Shown piece by piece: positions 23,744 to 32,496 of a stretch of DNA of 64,000 nt (the stretch's first letter is position 1; every line of letters begins with the position of its first letter). The position numbers and the translations under genes were made by a program. The notes beneath the pieces were generated by a model that saw nothing but the letters and a program-made list of their open reading frames with translations, searched no databases and was not told where the DNA came from. Source of the stretch: Myxococcaceae bacterium (GTDB lineage: Bacteria > Myxococcota_A > Polyangia > Polyangiales > Ga0077539); the NCBI GenBank assembly GCA_004297725.1, contig SCUS01000133.1:186001-250000 (forward strand), read 5' to 3'.

Positions 23744-25144
23744 TTGTCCAGCGTGCTCGTCTCGCCGAAGACCTTCAGCCTCGCCGTCCTCGACGGCCTC
23801 ATGGTGCTCGGCGTCCTCGGCGCCTCCGCGGCGCTGACCCGCATCGGCTCGGGCTTCTCGCTGATCACGATCCTGGTGCGGGAGTGGAAGGGCGCGACGC
23901 TCATCGCCCTCTCGGTGCACCTGCTCGCGTTCTATGTGTTCGAGCTCTACAACCTCCGGCTCGACTTCCGACGGCTGACCAACCTGCTGCGCTGCGTGGG
24001 CGCGGTGGCCACCGCCGCCATCGTCCTGGCGGTCTCCAGCTTCGTGGTCCCCCGCTGGGGTTTCGGGCGGATGCTCTTCGGGCTCCACGCGGTGCTGCTC
24101 ACCATCGGCACCTGCCTCTCCCGCGTGGCGCTCTCCCGGGTGATCGAGCTTCGCGAGCCGCCCGAGCGCGCCATGGTGGTGGCCGGCGCGCCGGTGCCCG
24201 AAGACGTGCTGGAGGAGCTCGCGCGCAACCCCGAGAGCCCCTTCGCCGTCGTGGGGATCATCTCCGTCGGCCGCCCGTCGACCATCTTCGAGTCGAGGCC
24301 AGGGTCCGTTCCTCCGCCGGTCTCGCCGATGGCCGAGTGCGCGATGGCGCTACAGCGCGCGGGCGCCCGGCACCTGCTCGTGGCCAGCGTCGATCACCTC
24401 CCCGCGCAGGCCGCGCAGGAGCTGCTCCGCCTGAAGGGCGAAGGCATCCAGGTGCACGAGCTCGCGTCGATCTACCAGGGCCTCTCCGGGCGCGTGCCGC
24501 TGCACCTCGTCGACGACCTGTATTTCCTGCGCGTCGCGGCCTTCACCCGGGACGTCAACCCGGTGCTGAGCAACCTGCTGCGGGTCTTCGACGTGATCGT
24601 GGCGATCGTGCTCCTCGCGCTCTCCTGGCCGCTCTGGGTGCTCGCGTACCTGGGCATCAAGCTGACGATGCCCGGCCCCGCGCTCTTCTCCCAGGAGCGC
24701 GTCGGCAAGGACGAGGTGCCCTACACGATCTACAAGTTCCGCTCGATGCGCCTCGACGCCGAGAAGAACGGACCGCAGTGGGCCACGCAGAACGACGACC
24801 GCGTCACCCCCTTCGGGCGCTTCCTTCGCCGCACCCGCATCGACGAGCTCCCGCAGCTCTGGAACGTCCTGCGCGGCGACATGTCCCTCGTCGGCCCCCG
24901 GCCCGAGCGCGCGGTCTTCGTCTCGCAGCTCACCCGCGAGGTGCCCTACTACGCCCTTCGCTTCCAGATCCGCCCGGGGCTCACCGGGTGGGCGCAGGTC
25001 AACTACCGTTACGGCGCCTCGGTCGACGACACCCGGGTGAAGCTCTCCTACGACCTGTTCTACATCCAGGGTCGCTCGCTCTCGCTCTTCGCGGTGACCC
25101 TGCTCAAGACGGTCCAGACGGTGCTCTTCAAGCCCGGGTCGTAG
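23744..25144 (+). CDS. Polyprenyl glycosylphosphotransferase (sugar transferase initiating exopolysaccharide)
   Basis: A 466-residue membrane protein that would transfer a sugar-1-phosphate from UDP-sugar to undecaprenyl phosphate, the first step of exopolysaccharide or O-antigen units. N-terminal hydrophobic helices (about 10-125), a CoA-binding-like middle region, then the catalytic bacterial sugar transferase domain: PGPALFSQERVGKDEVPYTI, YKFRSMRLDAE, RRTRIDELPQLWNVLRGDMS, LVGPRPE, RPGLTGWAQVNYRYG. This is the WbaP/EpsZ group; the sugar is unknown. The start read here is TTG at 23744, with GTG at 23753 as alternative. Confidence 0.92.
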   Translation: MSSVLVSPKTFSLAVLDGLMVLGVLGASAALTRIGSGFSLITILVREWKGATLIALSVHLLAFYVFELYNLRLDFRRLTNLLRCVGAVATAAIVLAVSSFVVPRWGFGRMLFGLHAVLLTIGTCLSRVALSRVIELREPPERAMVVAGAPVPEDVLEELARNPESPFAVVGIISVGRPSTIFESRPGSVPPPVSPMAECAMALQRAGARHLLVASVDHLPAQAAQELLRLKGEGIQVHELASIYQGLSGRVPLHLVDDLYFLRVAAFTRDVNPVLSNLLRVFDVIVAIVLLALSWPLWVLAYLGIKLTMPGPALFSQERVGKDEVPYTIYKFRSMRLDAEKNGPQWATQNDDRVTPFGRFLRRTRIDELPQLWNVLRGDMSLVGPRPERAVFVSQLTREVPYYALRFQIRPGLTGWAQVNYRYGASVDDTRVKLSYDLFYIQGRSLSLFAVTLLKTVQTVLFKPGS

Positions 25145-25174
25145 CGCCTTCCGAGTGGTAGCCTTGGAATCATC

Positions 25175-26203
25175 ATGTCCACGCGCCCACTGCTCATGCT
25201 GTCGGTCGGCCTCGCGGGCAGCCTCGCCCTTGCCGCCTGCTCCGCGCCGGTCTTCCCCCTCCGCCCAGGGGACGCAGGCGAAGCCGACGCCGGGACCCTC
25301 CTTCCCGGCGAGGACGTGCCCGCGCTCCCAGACGACGACACCCCGGTGACCCCCGGCGACGACGTCCCGGTGGTGCTCACCGACTCCGGGCCGCCCGTCG
25401 ACCTCGGGCCCCCCGTCCCAGGCACCGTCCCGGCCTTCATCGCGCGCGCGCTGCCCGACTTCGACGCCGCGACCGTCGCCAGGGTGAGGGCCATCCGCGC
25501 CGCCGGACTCAGCCGGGGCAACCGCGCCAACGTCTTCGCCAAGATCGGCGACTCCATCACCGAGGCCGGCGGCTTCCTCCAGGACATCGGCGACGGCTAC
25601 TTCAACCTCGCGCGCTTCGCCTGGCTGCAGCCCACCATCGGGTACTTCAACAGCGTGCGCTTCTCCGACAACCGCAACAGCTTCAGCCGCTACAGCGCGA
25701 GCGCCATGGGAGGCTGGATCTCGAGCCAGCCGCTCGACGGCGACCCCAACAGCCCGCTGCGCAACGAGCTCAACGCCACCCGACCCCTCTACGGGATCGT
25801 GATGATCGGCACCAACGACCTCGATCGCACCACCCTCGAGACCTACACCGCCAACCTCACCCGCATCCTCACGATCATGGAGGAGTTCGGCACCGTCCCC
25901 ATCGTGTCGACGATCCCCGACCGCAACGACCAGGCGGCGCCCGCCGCGCGTGTGCCCTCCTTCAACGAGGCCATCCGAACGCTCGCCCGCGCGCGCAACC
26001 TCCCGATCATCGACTACTGGGTGCCGATGCACGACCTGCCGGCGCACGGCATCAGCGACGACGGCATCCACCCCTCCATCTGGCGCAACGGCGGCGACCC
26101 CCAGGCGACGGACTTCCGCGACGTCGCGCTCCAGTACGGCTACAACCTGCGCAACATCACGGCGCTGCTCATGTTCGATCGGCTGCGATCGCTCCCGCAG
26201 TGA
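25175..26203 (+). CDS. SGNH/GDSL hydrolase lipoprotein
   Basis: A 342-residue lipoprotein (lipobox LAAC) with an Asp/Pro-rich linker (25-100) and an SGNH hydrolase domain. Block I is GDSIT, the block with catalytic Asn is GTNDLDR, and the Asp/His pair is DDGIHPS. Such enzymes remove acyl or acetyl groups from glycans or lipids. Its stop overlaps the next gene's GTG by four bases (GTGA), and it lies 30 bases after the glycosylphosphotransferase, so a role in modifying exported glycans is a reasonable inference. Confidence 0.85.
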   Translation: MSTRPLLMLSVGLAGSLALAACSAPVFPLRPGDAGEADAGTLLPGEDVPALPDDDTPVTPGDDVPVVLTDSGPPVDLGPPVPGTVPAFIARALPDFDAATVARVRAIRAAGLSRGNRANVFAKIGDSITEAGGFLQDIGDGYFNLARFAWLQPTIGYFNSVRFSDNRNSFSRYSASAMGGWISSQPLDGDPNSPLRNELNATRPLYGIVMIGTNDLDRTTLETYTANLTRILTIMEEFGTVPIVSTIPDRNDQAAPAARVPSFNEAIRTLARARNLPIIDYWVPMHDLPAHGISDDGIHPSIWRNGGDPQATDFRDVALQYGYNLRNITALLMFDRLRSLPQ

Positions 26204-27018
26204 CCGCGAGGCTGCTTCTCGTCGCCCTCGCCCTCGCCGGCTGTACGCGCCGCGCACCGCCCCGCCGGGTGCGCCCGGCGACGCGGGTCGTCGAGGCCGT
26301 CTCCCCGGCGCCTGCCGCGGTGGTGTGGTCCACCGTGGCGCCCGGCTTCACCTGGACGCAGGTCGACCCGCAGTTCGACGAGGCCCCCGCGCGCCTGGTC
26401 TGGACCGTCCTGCGCCTCGACCTCTCGCGCTGGACCCTTCGCGCCTGGCGCTCTCCCGACGACCGGATGACGGGCCTCGCGCCCGGCCGACCGGTGCTGG
26501 CCGCGATCAACGGGGCCTACTTCGAGCCCGACTTCGCCCCGAGCGGACTGCTGCTCTCCGATGGGGTCACCCTCGGCCGCCTCGCCCCGCGCGGCGGCTC
26601 GGGGGTGCTCACGCTCCGACGGGGGCTCGCGAGCGTCGAGGCCTCCGATGGGTTCCCCGAGGACTTCGCGGGCGAGCTCGCGGTGCAGTGCGGCCCGAGG
26701 CTCGTCGAGGAGGGCGGGGTCGTCGGCATCCACCGCGACGACGGCCGACGCTTCGCGCGCACCGCGGCCTGCGTCCGTGACCGCGGGCGAACCCTCGACC
26801 TCGTGCTCACCTGGAACCTCGACGCGCCCCTCCGCGGCCCCGGGCTCCAGTGGCTGGCGCGCCGCCTCGCGGGACCGTCCCCGACCGGCGACCCGACCGG
26901 GTGCGAGCGCGCCCTCAACCTCGACGGCGGCCCCTCGACCGGCTTCCGCCTCGCGGGCTCCGCCGGCCACGAGCCGCTCGGGCCGACGCCGTGGCTGCTG
27001 ACGGCCAGCGCGCGATGA
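26200..27018 (+). CDS. Phosphodiester glycosidase (NAGPA-like) lipoprotein
   Basis: A 272-residue protein with a short signal peptide and lipobox ALAGC. The domain matches phosphodiester glycosidase/NAGPA (exopolysaccharide PGIP-like) proteins: AAINGAYFEPDFAPSGLLLSDG, RTAACVRDRGRTLDLVLTW and ALNLDGGPSTGF, the last being the family's signature. Enzymes of this group cleave GlcNAc-1-phosphodiester bonds. Translationally coupled to the SGNH hydrolase by GTGA overlap. Confidence 0.85.
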   Translation: MTARLLLVALALAGCTRRAPPRRVRPATRVVEAVSPAPAAVVWSTVAPGFTWTQVDPQFDEAPARLVWTVLRLDLSRWTLRAWRSPDDRMTGLAPGRPVLAAINGAYFEPDFAPSGLLLSDGVTLGRLAPRGGSGVLTLRRGLASVEASDGFPEDFAGELAVQCGPRLVEEGGVVGIHRDDGRRFARTAACVRDRGRTLDLVLTWNLDAPLRGPGLQWLARRLAGPSPTGDPTGCERALNLDGGPSTGFRLAGSAGHEPLGPTPWLLTASAR

Positions 27019-27053
27019 TCGCCACCGGAGCGGGCCTCTGGCATCCTGCGCCG

Positions 27054-28667
27054 ATGCTTCGGATCTTTACCCGCGCCGTAATCCTGCTGGGGCTCCTCGG
27101 CGCGCTGGGGTGCTCGCGCGGCGAGATCCCGTCGATCCCCGACGCGGGCGAGGTGGACGACGTCCTCGAGGGCCTCGACCTGGGCCTCGACCCGCGCTGC
27201 GGATCATCCCGCGCTCCATGCTGCGGCGGCCGCGCGTGCAACCGCACGCTCGCCTGCGAGGAGGGCCTCTGCTGCGGCCTCGCGGGCGCCAGCTGCAGCA
27301 GCCAGCTCGACTGCTGCGGCCTCTACGGCTGCAACGATGGGCGGTGCTGCGTCGACGTGGGCGGCCTCTGCGAGACCTCCGCGGACTGCTGCGCCGGCGG
27401 CCTCTGCCGCGACGGCCTCTGCGAGCGCGGCAACGAGTGCGGCGCCATCGGCCAGCGCTGCTGCGTGGGCGACCTCTGCGCGAGCGGCGGCGCGTGCTCC
27501 AGCGGGATGTGCGTCGCCTGCGGCCAGGCCGACGGGCCGTGCTGCGAGGGCCGCTGCGGGGCCGGGCTCCAGTGCAGCGCCGGGAGCTGCCGCGTGCCGG
27601 TGGCCTGCGGCGCCGTCGACCAGCCCTGCTGCAACGGGCTCGCCTGCGAGCGCGGCGCCGAGTGCACCGCGGGCGTCTGTCGGCGCCCCGCCCGCTGCGG
27701 CGCGGCGGGCGAGGTCTGCTGCCCGGGCAGCGCGTGCGCGAGCCCGCTCGTGTGCAGCGCGGGCACCTGCACGATGCCGGCTCCCACCTGCGGCTCCCTC
27801 GGCCGCGCCTGCTGCGCGGGGCAGTCGTGCAGCGCTCCGCTCAGCTGCAGCGGCGGCACCTGCGCCGCCTGCAACGCGCCCGGCACCGCCTGCACCGTCG
27901 CATCGCAGTGCTGCGGGGGCTTCGACTGCCGCCCGACGCCGGTGTCCAGCCGCTGCTGCCACCGCCAGGGCGCGAGCTGCGCCAGCTCGCTGGAGTGCTG
28001 CGGCCAGATGCTCTGCGGCGACGACGGGCGCTGCGCCTGCCAGGCGCTCGGGCTCGCGTGCGTGGACGACAACGACTGCTGCTCCGGCTCGCGCTGCACC
28101 GGCGGCGTGTGCCGCACGACGGCGACCTGCCGACCCGCGGGCGCGACCGGCTGCACCACCTCGGCGGAGTGCTGCGAGGGGCTGCTGTGCGCGCAGGGCT
28201 CCGCGGGCCGCGCCTGCTGCGGCGGGGCGGCCGCGACCTGCACGCCGACGGACGGCGGCGCGGGCACCGGCTGCTGCGGCTCGATGACCTGCACCCGCAG
28301 CGGCGCGGCGGGCTACTGCGCCTGCCGGGTGCTCGACGAGAGCTGCGCGTCGAGCACCGACTGCTGCCCGGGCTTTACCTGCTCGGGTAACCGCTGCCGG
28401 CTCCCGAGCACCACCTGCTTCGGGCCGGGCAACACCGCCGTGTGCGCCTCCGAGGCGCAGTGCTGCGGCTCGCTGGTGTGCGCGTTTCTCCGCAACACGA
28501 TGCGCTGCTGCACCGGCGCCCGCGGCGGCTGCCGCACCAGCGCGGAGTGCTGCGGGCAGATGCTCTGCGTCGCGGGTCGCTGCGCCTGCCGGGAGCCCGG
28601 CACCGGGTGCAACCAGGACGGCGACTGCTGCACCGGGCGCTGCTCCGTCGGGCGCTGCGTGCCCTAG
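27054..28667 (+). CDS. Cysteine-rich repetitive lipoprotein (about 103 Cys in 537 residues)
   Basis: After a signal peptide with lipobox ALGC and an acidic linker, nearly the whole protein is Cys-rich repeats, commonly of the form C-x(5)-C-C-x(2-4)-C-x(3-6)-C, with 26 or so adjacent Cys-Cys pairs. I count about 103 cysteines, roughly 19 percent. The pattern recalls small disulfide domains such as Dickkopf-type Cys-rich folds; no enzyme motif is visible. It must be secreted and oxidised. The ATG at 27054 was chosen because it gives the signal peptide. It shares its stop-codon bases (CTAG) with the convergent gene. Palindrome copies lie near both ends (27067, 28375). Confidence 0.8.
   Translation: MLRIFTRAVILLGLLGALGCSRGEIPSIPDAGEVDDVLEGLDLGLDPRCGSSRAPCCGGRACNRTLACEEGLCCGLAGASCSSQLDCCGLYGCNDGRCCVDVGGLCETSADCCAGGLCRDGLCERGNECGAIGQRCCVGDLCASGGACSSGMCVACGQADGPCCEGRCGAGLQCSAGSCRVPVACGAVDQPCCNGLACERGAECTAGVCRRPARCGAAGEVCCPGSACASPLVCSAGTCTMPAPTCGSLGRACCAGQSCSAPLSCSGGTCAACNAPGTACTVASQCCGGFDCRPTPVSSRCCHRQGASCASSLECCGQMLCGDDGRCACQALGLACVDDNDCCSGSRCTGGVCRTTATCRPAGATGCTTSAECCEGLLCAQGSAGRACCGGAAATCTPTDGGAGTGCCGSMTCTRSGAAGYCACRVLDESCASSTDCCPGFTCSGNRCRLPSTTCFGPGNTAVCASEAQCCGSLVCAFLRNTMRCCTGARGGCRTSAECCGQMLCVAGRCACREPGTGCNQDGDCCTGRCSVGRCVP
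27067..27081. repeat. Recurring palindrome, N7 form
   Basis: TTACCCGCGCCGTAA, spacing seven, at codons 5-10 of the Cys-rich lipoprotein gene (TTT-ACC-CGC-GCC-GTA-ATC). Confidence 0.6.
28375..28390. repeat. Recurring palindrome TTAC-N8-GTAA
   Basis: TTACCTGCTCGGGTAA near the end of the Cys-rich lipoprotein gene; codons TTT-ACC-TGC-TCG-GGT-AAC. Confidence 0.7.
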
Positions 28668-30406
28668 CGAGGAAACTGCCGCAGGGCGATGCCCGCGCCG
28701 GCCCCGTCGCCCGCCTCCCAGGCCACGACGAAGCGGTCGCCCATCGGGCCGCCGAAGGCCGCCGAGGGCGCGTGCTGGGAGGGCGTCGCATCGCTCACGG
28801 CGAAGTCCGCGGTGGTGCCCCCGAGTCGGGCGAAGGCGTCGCGGTCGTCGGCGCGGCGGAGGCGGCCGCGGATGGCGCCGGTGGCCTCGTCCTCCCACGC
28901 GAGCAGCACCGTCGAGGGCGCGCCCGGGGCGATGGTCACCGCGGGCCGGGACTGGTTGCCCGCGGTGGTGGTGTTGGCCAGCGACGCGGCGCCCATCGCG
29001 GTGAGCGACGCGTCGAGCCTCACCCAGCGGACGGAGGTGCCCTCCATGTCCGCCGCGTCGCGCGCCGCGTCGCGCCACGCCACCACGAGGCCCCCCTCGG
29101 GGAGCGCGGCGGCGGTGGGCTGGTCCTGCGTGTCGGCGGGGCTGGGGTTGACCCGCACCGCGGCGGCCATGGGCATCCCCATCGCGTTGAGGCGGCGCGC
29201 GAAGATGTCCCCGCTGGCCGACCAGACGAGGGCGAAGGTGCCGTCGCTCAGCGCCACCGCGCGCGGGTCGCTGAGCTCCCCGTCGGCGATGGAGACCGGG
29301 GTCCCGGCGTTGCCGAGCGGTCGCGCGAGGGGCGAGAATGTCGAGGCGCGCAGGCCCATCCCGGGCTCGCGCCAGGCCAGCAGCAGCCGCTCGGCGCTCG
29401 CCGCGACGGTGGGTGAGGCGCGCCGCGCACCCGGCGTCAGCACCGTCCCGGACCCCGGCGGCGGGTCGTCGTTGAACACCTGCGCGGCGACGCTGCCCGG
29501 CGTCACCTGGAGGGTCTCCCACGCCCCGGCGAAGCCGCGCAGCGAGCCCGCGGTCACGGGGGTCAGCACCGGCGCGGACTGCGTGCTGGCGCCGCCTCCC
29601 AGGACCACCTCGTTGCGCAGCGCGCCGAAGATCGTCTCCGGGGTCCCGTCGGGGGCGAAGTAGCGGGCCTTCACGTCCTCCGCGGGGACGTTCTCGACCT
29701 GCCATGCGACCACCAGTCGGCGGCCCGTGGGCCACACCACCGCGGGGCGGCGCTGGAGCCCGGTCGAGTCGGTGTTGGCGCGCAGCACCGGCGTCTGGCA
29801 GCTCGACGAGCAGGCGCCGCCGTCCATGTTCGCCGCGCCGAGGTCGCAGGACTCGTCGAAGTCGAGCACCTCGTCGCCGCATCGACCCACCGGGCGCTGC
29901 TCCCGCACGACCACCGTCGCGCTCTGCTGCTGGCCCGCCGCGATGGTCACCTCCGCGCAGCCCGACCCCAGGATCTCGCTGCGGGTGGTCCCGTCCGGCA
30001 GCCGCAGGTCTCCCTGGCCGTGCACCAGGACGATGTACGCGCCGGGGTCGTTGATGGAGACCGTCGTCGGCTGTGACGCGGTGAAGCAGGTGTCCACCGG
30101 CGAGGCCGTGCCGTAGCGCCCGGACTGCGTCGCCCAGCCCACGCCGCAGCGCACCGCCGGGGTCACGTCGCGCCCCGGGAGACCCGCGAGCACCCGCGCC
30201 CCGGCGGCGTCACGCACCTGCCCGGAGGCCGCGTCGCAGCGCAGCGCGCCCCTGGGGAATACCCGGAGGTGTAACGCCCCGACGAGGTCGGCGAGCATGA
30301 GCCGGTCGAGCGAGACCTGCAGCGGCGGCGCCTGATCGGGCTCGGCCCCGCACGCACTCAGCACGGCCATCACCGCCAGGGACCATCGGCTCGCTCGCTT
30401 CTCCAT
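28664..30406 (-). CDS. Lipoprotein with DUF4215-like Cys motif and beta-propeller-like repeats
   Basis: A 580-residue lipoprotein (lipobox LSAC). Residues about 25-190 form a domain of unknown type, followed by a DUF4215-like motif CGDEVLDFDESCD with CSSSCQ, as in many myxobacterial surface proteins. The rest has 50-70 residue repeats of the form RPAVVWPTGRRLVVAWQ, SPTVAASAERLLLAWRE, DPRAVALSDGTFALVWS, suggesting a beta-propeller. It contains a TTA leucine codon inside a palindrome copy (30259-30274). The ATG at 30406 places the signal sequence correctly. Confidence 0.75.
   Translation of the reverse strand: MEKRASRWSLAVMAVLSACGAEPDQAPPLQVSLDRLMLADLVGALHLRVFPRGALRCDAASGQVRDAAGARVLAGLPGRDVTPAVRCGVGWATQSGRYGTASPVDTCFTASQPTTVSINDPGAYIVLVHGQGDLRLPDGTTRSEILGSGCAEVTIAAGQQQSATVVVREQRPVGRCGDEVLDFDESCDLGAANMDGGACSSSCQTPVLRANTDSTGLQRRPAVVWPTGRRLVVAWQVENVPAEDVKARYFAPDGTPETIFGALRNEVVLGGGASTQSAPVLTPVTAGSLRGFAGAWETLQVTPGSVAAQVFNDDPPPGSGTVLTPGARRASPTVAASAERLLLAWREPGMGLRASTFSPLARPLGNAGTPVSIADGELSDPRAVALSDGTFALVWSASGDIFARRLNAMGMPMAAAVRVNPSPADTQDQPTAAALPEGGLVVAWRDAARDAADMEGTSVRWVRLDASLTAMGAASLANTTTAGNQSRPAVTIAPGAPSTVLLAWEDEATGAIRGRLRRADDRDAFARLGGTTADFAVSDATPSQHAPSAAFGGPMGDRFVVAWEAGDGAGAGIALRQFPR
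30259..30274. repeat. Recurring palindrome ATAC-N8-GTAA
   Basis: ATACCCGGAGGTGTAA in the lipoprotein gene at 28664-30406. Coding strand reads GCG-TTA-CAC-CTC-CGG-GTA-TTC, so the arms are a TTA leucine codon and a GTA valine codon. Confidence 0.7.
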
Positions 30407-30438
30407 CGTCGGCGCCGAGACTACCGCACCGGGAGGCT

Positions 30439-31125
30439 CTACAGGACGAGCTTGTAGCCCCGGCCGTAGACCGTGAGGATGTGCTGCGGCCGGTCGGGCG
30501 TGGGCTCGATCTTCTTGCGCAGCTTCACGATGAAGTTGTCGACCGCCCGGCTGTTGATCGCCTGGACGCCCCAGACCCGGTCGAGGATGTCGTCGCGCCC
30601 GATGGCCTCGCCCGCGCGCTCGAGCATCAGCCGCAGCAGCTCGACCTCGTAGGAGGTGAGCGCCTCCTCCTTGCCGTCGAGCACCACCACGTGGCCGGCG
30701 AGGTTCACCTCCGCGCGGCCGATGCGCACCGACGTCGGGGCGCTCGTCTCCCGCTCGACCCGGCGCAGCGCGGCGCGCACCCGGGCTGCCAGCTCGCCCA
30801 GGGAGAAGGGCTTGGTCACGTAGTCGTCGGCGCCGGCGTCGAGCCCGCGGATCTTGTCGCTGTCCTGGCTGCGCGCCGAGAGGATCAGGATGGGCACCGT
30901 GCGCGACCACTTACGGAGCTGGACGCACACCTCGTAGCCGTTGGTGTCCGGGAGCATCAGGTCGAGGAGGATGAGGTCGGGGCCGGCGGAGCGCGCCAGC
31001 TCGACCCCCTGGCGCCCGGTGGGGGCGTGCACCACCCGGTAGCCCTCGAAGGCCAGCGCGTCGGTGATGCCCAGGGCCATGGCGGGCTCGTCCTCCACCA
31101 ACAGGATCAGCTTCTCGGGGTTCAT
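30439..31125 (-). CDS. OmpR/PhoB-family response regulator (orphan)
   Basis: A 228-residue regulator: CheY-like receiver with acidic pair ED (VEDEPAM), phospho-Asp in LILLDLMLPD, and Lys in DDYVTKPFS; C-terminal winged helix (SYEVELLRLMLERAGEAIGRDDIL, SRAVDNFIVKLRKKIE, ILTVYGRGYKL). All phosphorylation residues are intact, but no histidine kinase gene is adjacent. 32 bases separate it from the lipoprotein gene downstream. Confidence 0.95.
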   Translation of the reverse strand: MNPEKLILLVEDEPAMALGITDALAFEGYRVVHAPTGRQGVELARSAGPDLILLDLMLPDTNGYEVCVQLRKWSRTVPILILSARSQDSDKIRGLDAGADDYVTKPFSLGELAARVRAALRRVERETSAPTSVRIGRAEVNLAGHVVVLDGKEEALTSYEVELLRLMLERAGEAIGRDDILDRVWGVQAINSRAVDNFIVKLRKKIEPTPDRPQHILTVYGRGYKLVL

Positions 31126-31185
31126 GCGGGCTCAGGTCGGCCGGAGGCTACCCGATGCGCGGCCGGCGCTCCATCGCGGCGCGCG

Positions 31186-31214
31186 TTGACCCTCCGCCCG
31201 GCGACGTGCCATTC
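31186..31214 (+). promoter_or_regulatory. Sigma70-type promoter of the iminopeptidase gene
   Basis: TTGACC, 17-base spacer, CCATTC, ten bases, ATG at 31225. No Shine-Dalgarno in the short gap. Confidence 0.45.
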
Positions 31215-31224
31215 CCTCCCCACC

Positions 31225-32184
31225 ATGCGAAACGACTCGCGCGCCCTCTACCCCGACATCGAGGCCCACCACGTCGGCACCCTGCGGGTGTCGCCGGTGC
31301 ACGAGATCTACTACGAGGTGTCGGGAAACCCCGAGGGTAAGCCGGTGGTGTTCCTGCACGGCGGGCCCGGCGGGGGGAGCGACCCCCGGTACCGTCGCTT
31401 CTTCGACCCGACGCGCTACCGCATCGTGCTCTTCGACCAGCGCGGCAGCGGCCGCAGCACGCCCTACGCGTCCCTCGAGGACAACACCACCTGGCACCTG
31501 GTGCAGGACATCGAGACCCTCCGCGCTCACCTGGGCATCGCGCGCTGGCAGGTCTTCGGCGGCTCCTGGGGCTCGACCCTCGCCCTCGCCTACGCCGAGA
31601 CCCACCCCGAGCGCGTCACCGAGCTCATCCTCCGGGGCATCTTCCTGCTGCGCCGCAAGGAGATCCAGTGGTTCTACCAGCAGGGCGCGAGCGAGATCTT
31701 CCCCGACGCCTGGGAGCGCTTCCTCGAGCCCATCCCCGAGGCCGAGCGCCACGACCTCGTGAGCGCGTACCACAAGCGCCTCACCGGCGATGACCCGGCG
31801 GAGCGCTCGCGCTGCGCGGTCGCCTGGAGCGTGTGGGAGGGCAGCACCAGCCGCCTCGTCCCGGACCCGGACATGATCCGCCGCACCGGCGACGCGCACT
31901 TCGCCGAGGCCTTCGCGCGCATCGAGTGCCACTACTTCGTCAACCGCGGCTTCCTCCGCTCGGACGCGCAGCTCCTCGAGGACGTGCCGCGCATCCGCAA
32001 CATCCCCGGGGTGATCGTGCAGGGCCGCTACGACGTGGTGTGCCCGATGGACTCCGCGTGGGCGCTGCACCGCGCGTGGCCCGAGGCCGAGCTCGTGGTG
32101 GTCCCCGACGCCGGCCACGCGGTGATCGAGCCTGGGATCACCCGCGCGCTGCTCGCCGCGACCGATCGCTTCGCCTCGCGTTGA
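31225..32184 (+). CDS. pip: Proline iminopeptidase
   Basis: A 319-residue alpha/beta-hydrolase releasing N-terminal proline from peptides (family S33). HGGPGGG oxyanion loop, DQRGSGRSTPYA, nucleophile S114 in GGSWGS, acid in QGRYDVVCP, and base in DAGHAV are all present, as is the helical cap. Length fits bacterial Pip (about 315-320). It has no signal peptide. The promoter-start spacing supports the ATG at 31225. Confidence 0.95.
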   Translation: MRNDSRALYPDIEAHHVGTLRVSPVHEIYYEVSGNPEGKPVVFLHGGPGGGSDPRYRRFFDPTRYRIVLFDQRGSGRSTPYASLEDNTTWHLVQDIETLRAHLGIARWQVFGGSWGSTLALAYAETHPERVTELILRGIFLLRRKEIQWFYQQGASEIFPDAWERFLEPIPEAERHDLVSAYHKRLTGDDPAERSRCAVAWSVWEGSTSRLVPDPDMIRRTGDAHFAEAFARIECHYFVNRGFLRSDAQLLEDVPRIRNIPGVIVQGRYDVVCPMDSAWALHRAWPEAELVVVPDAGHAVIEPGITRALLAATDRFASR

Positions 32185-32209
32185 CTCCGACCTCCCGCCC
32201 TCCCTAAGT
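32181..32209 (+). promoter_or_regulatory. Sigma70-type promoter of the small coiled-coil gene
   Basis: TTGACT, 17-base spacer, CTAAGT, 11 bases, ATG at 32221. The -35 overlaps the end of the iminopeptidase gene. Confidence 0.45.
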
Positions 32210-32220
32210 TGGCTCCCACG

Positions 32221-32496
32221 ATGGACATCAAGAAGACCCTGCTCACGCAGGCCATGAAGCTCGCGCAGAACCCGAAGGTGATGGAGATCGCCATGAACCC
32301 GAAGGTGATGGAGGTCGCCATGAAGGCGATGGCCGCGAAGGCCGAGGTCACCACGGCGATGCACGGCGCGACGAACTCCGTGGCGCGCGGGCTCAACCTC
32401 GCGACGCGCGACGAGGTGAAAGAACTCCGTCGCACCATCCGGAAGCTCGAAGACCAGCTCGCGGCGAGCCGCGCGGAGGCGGGCGAGAAGCCGTGA
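32221..32496 (+). CDS. Small protein with C-terminal coiled coil, phasin-like
   Basis: A 91-residue protein with repeated amphipathic units (QNPKVMEIAMNPKVMEVAMKAM) and a C-terminal coiled coil (TRDEVKELRRTIRKLEDQLA). The make-up resembles small phasin or polyhydroxyalkanoate-granule type proteins and accessory proteins found widely in Myxococcota, but no family could be fixed. Its TGA overlaps the GTG of the next gene. Confidence 0.7.
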   Translation: MDIKKTLLTQAMKLAQNPKVMEIAMNPKVMEVAMKAMAAKAEVTTAMHGATNSVARGLNLATRDEVKELRRTIRKLEDQLAASRAEAGEKP

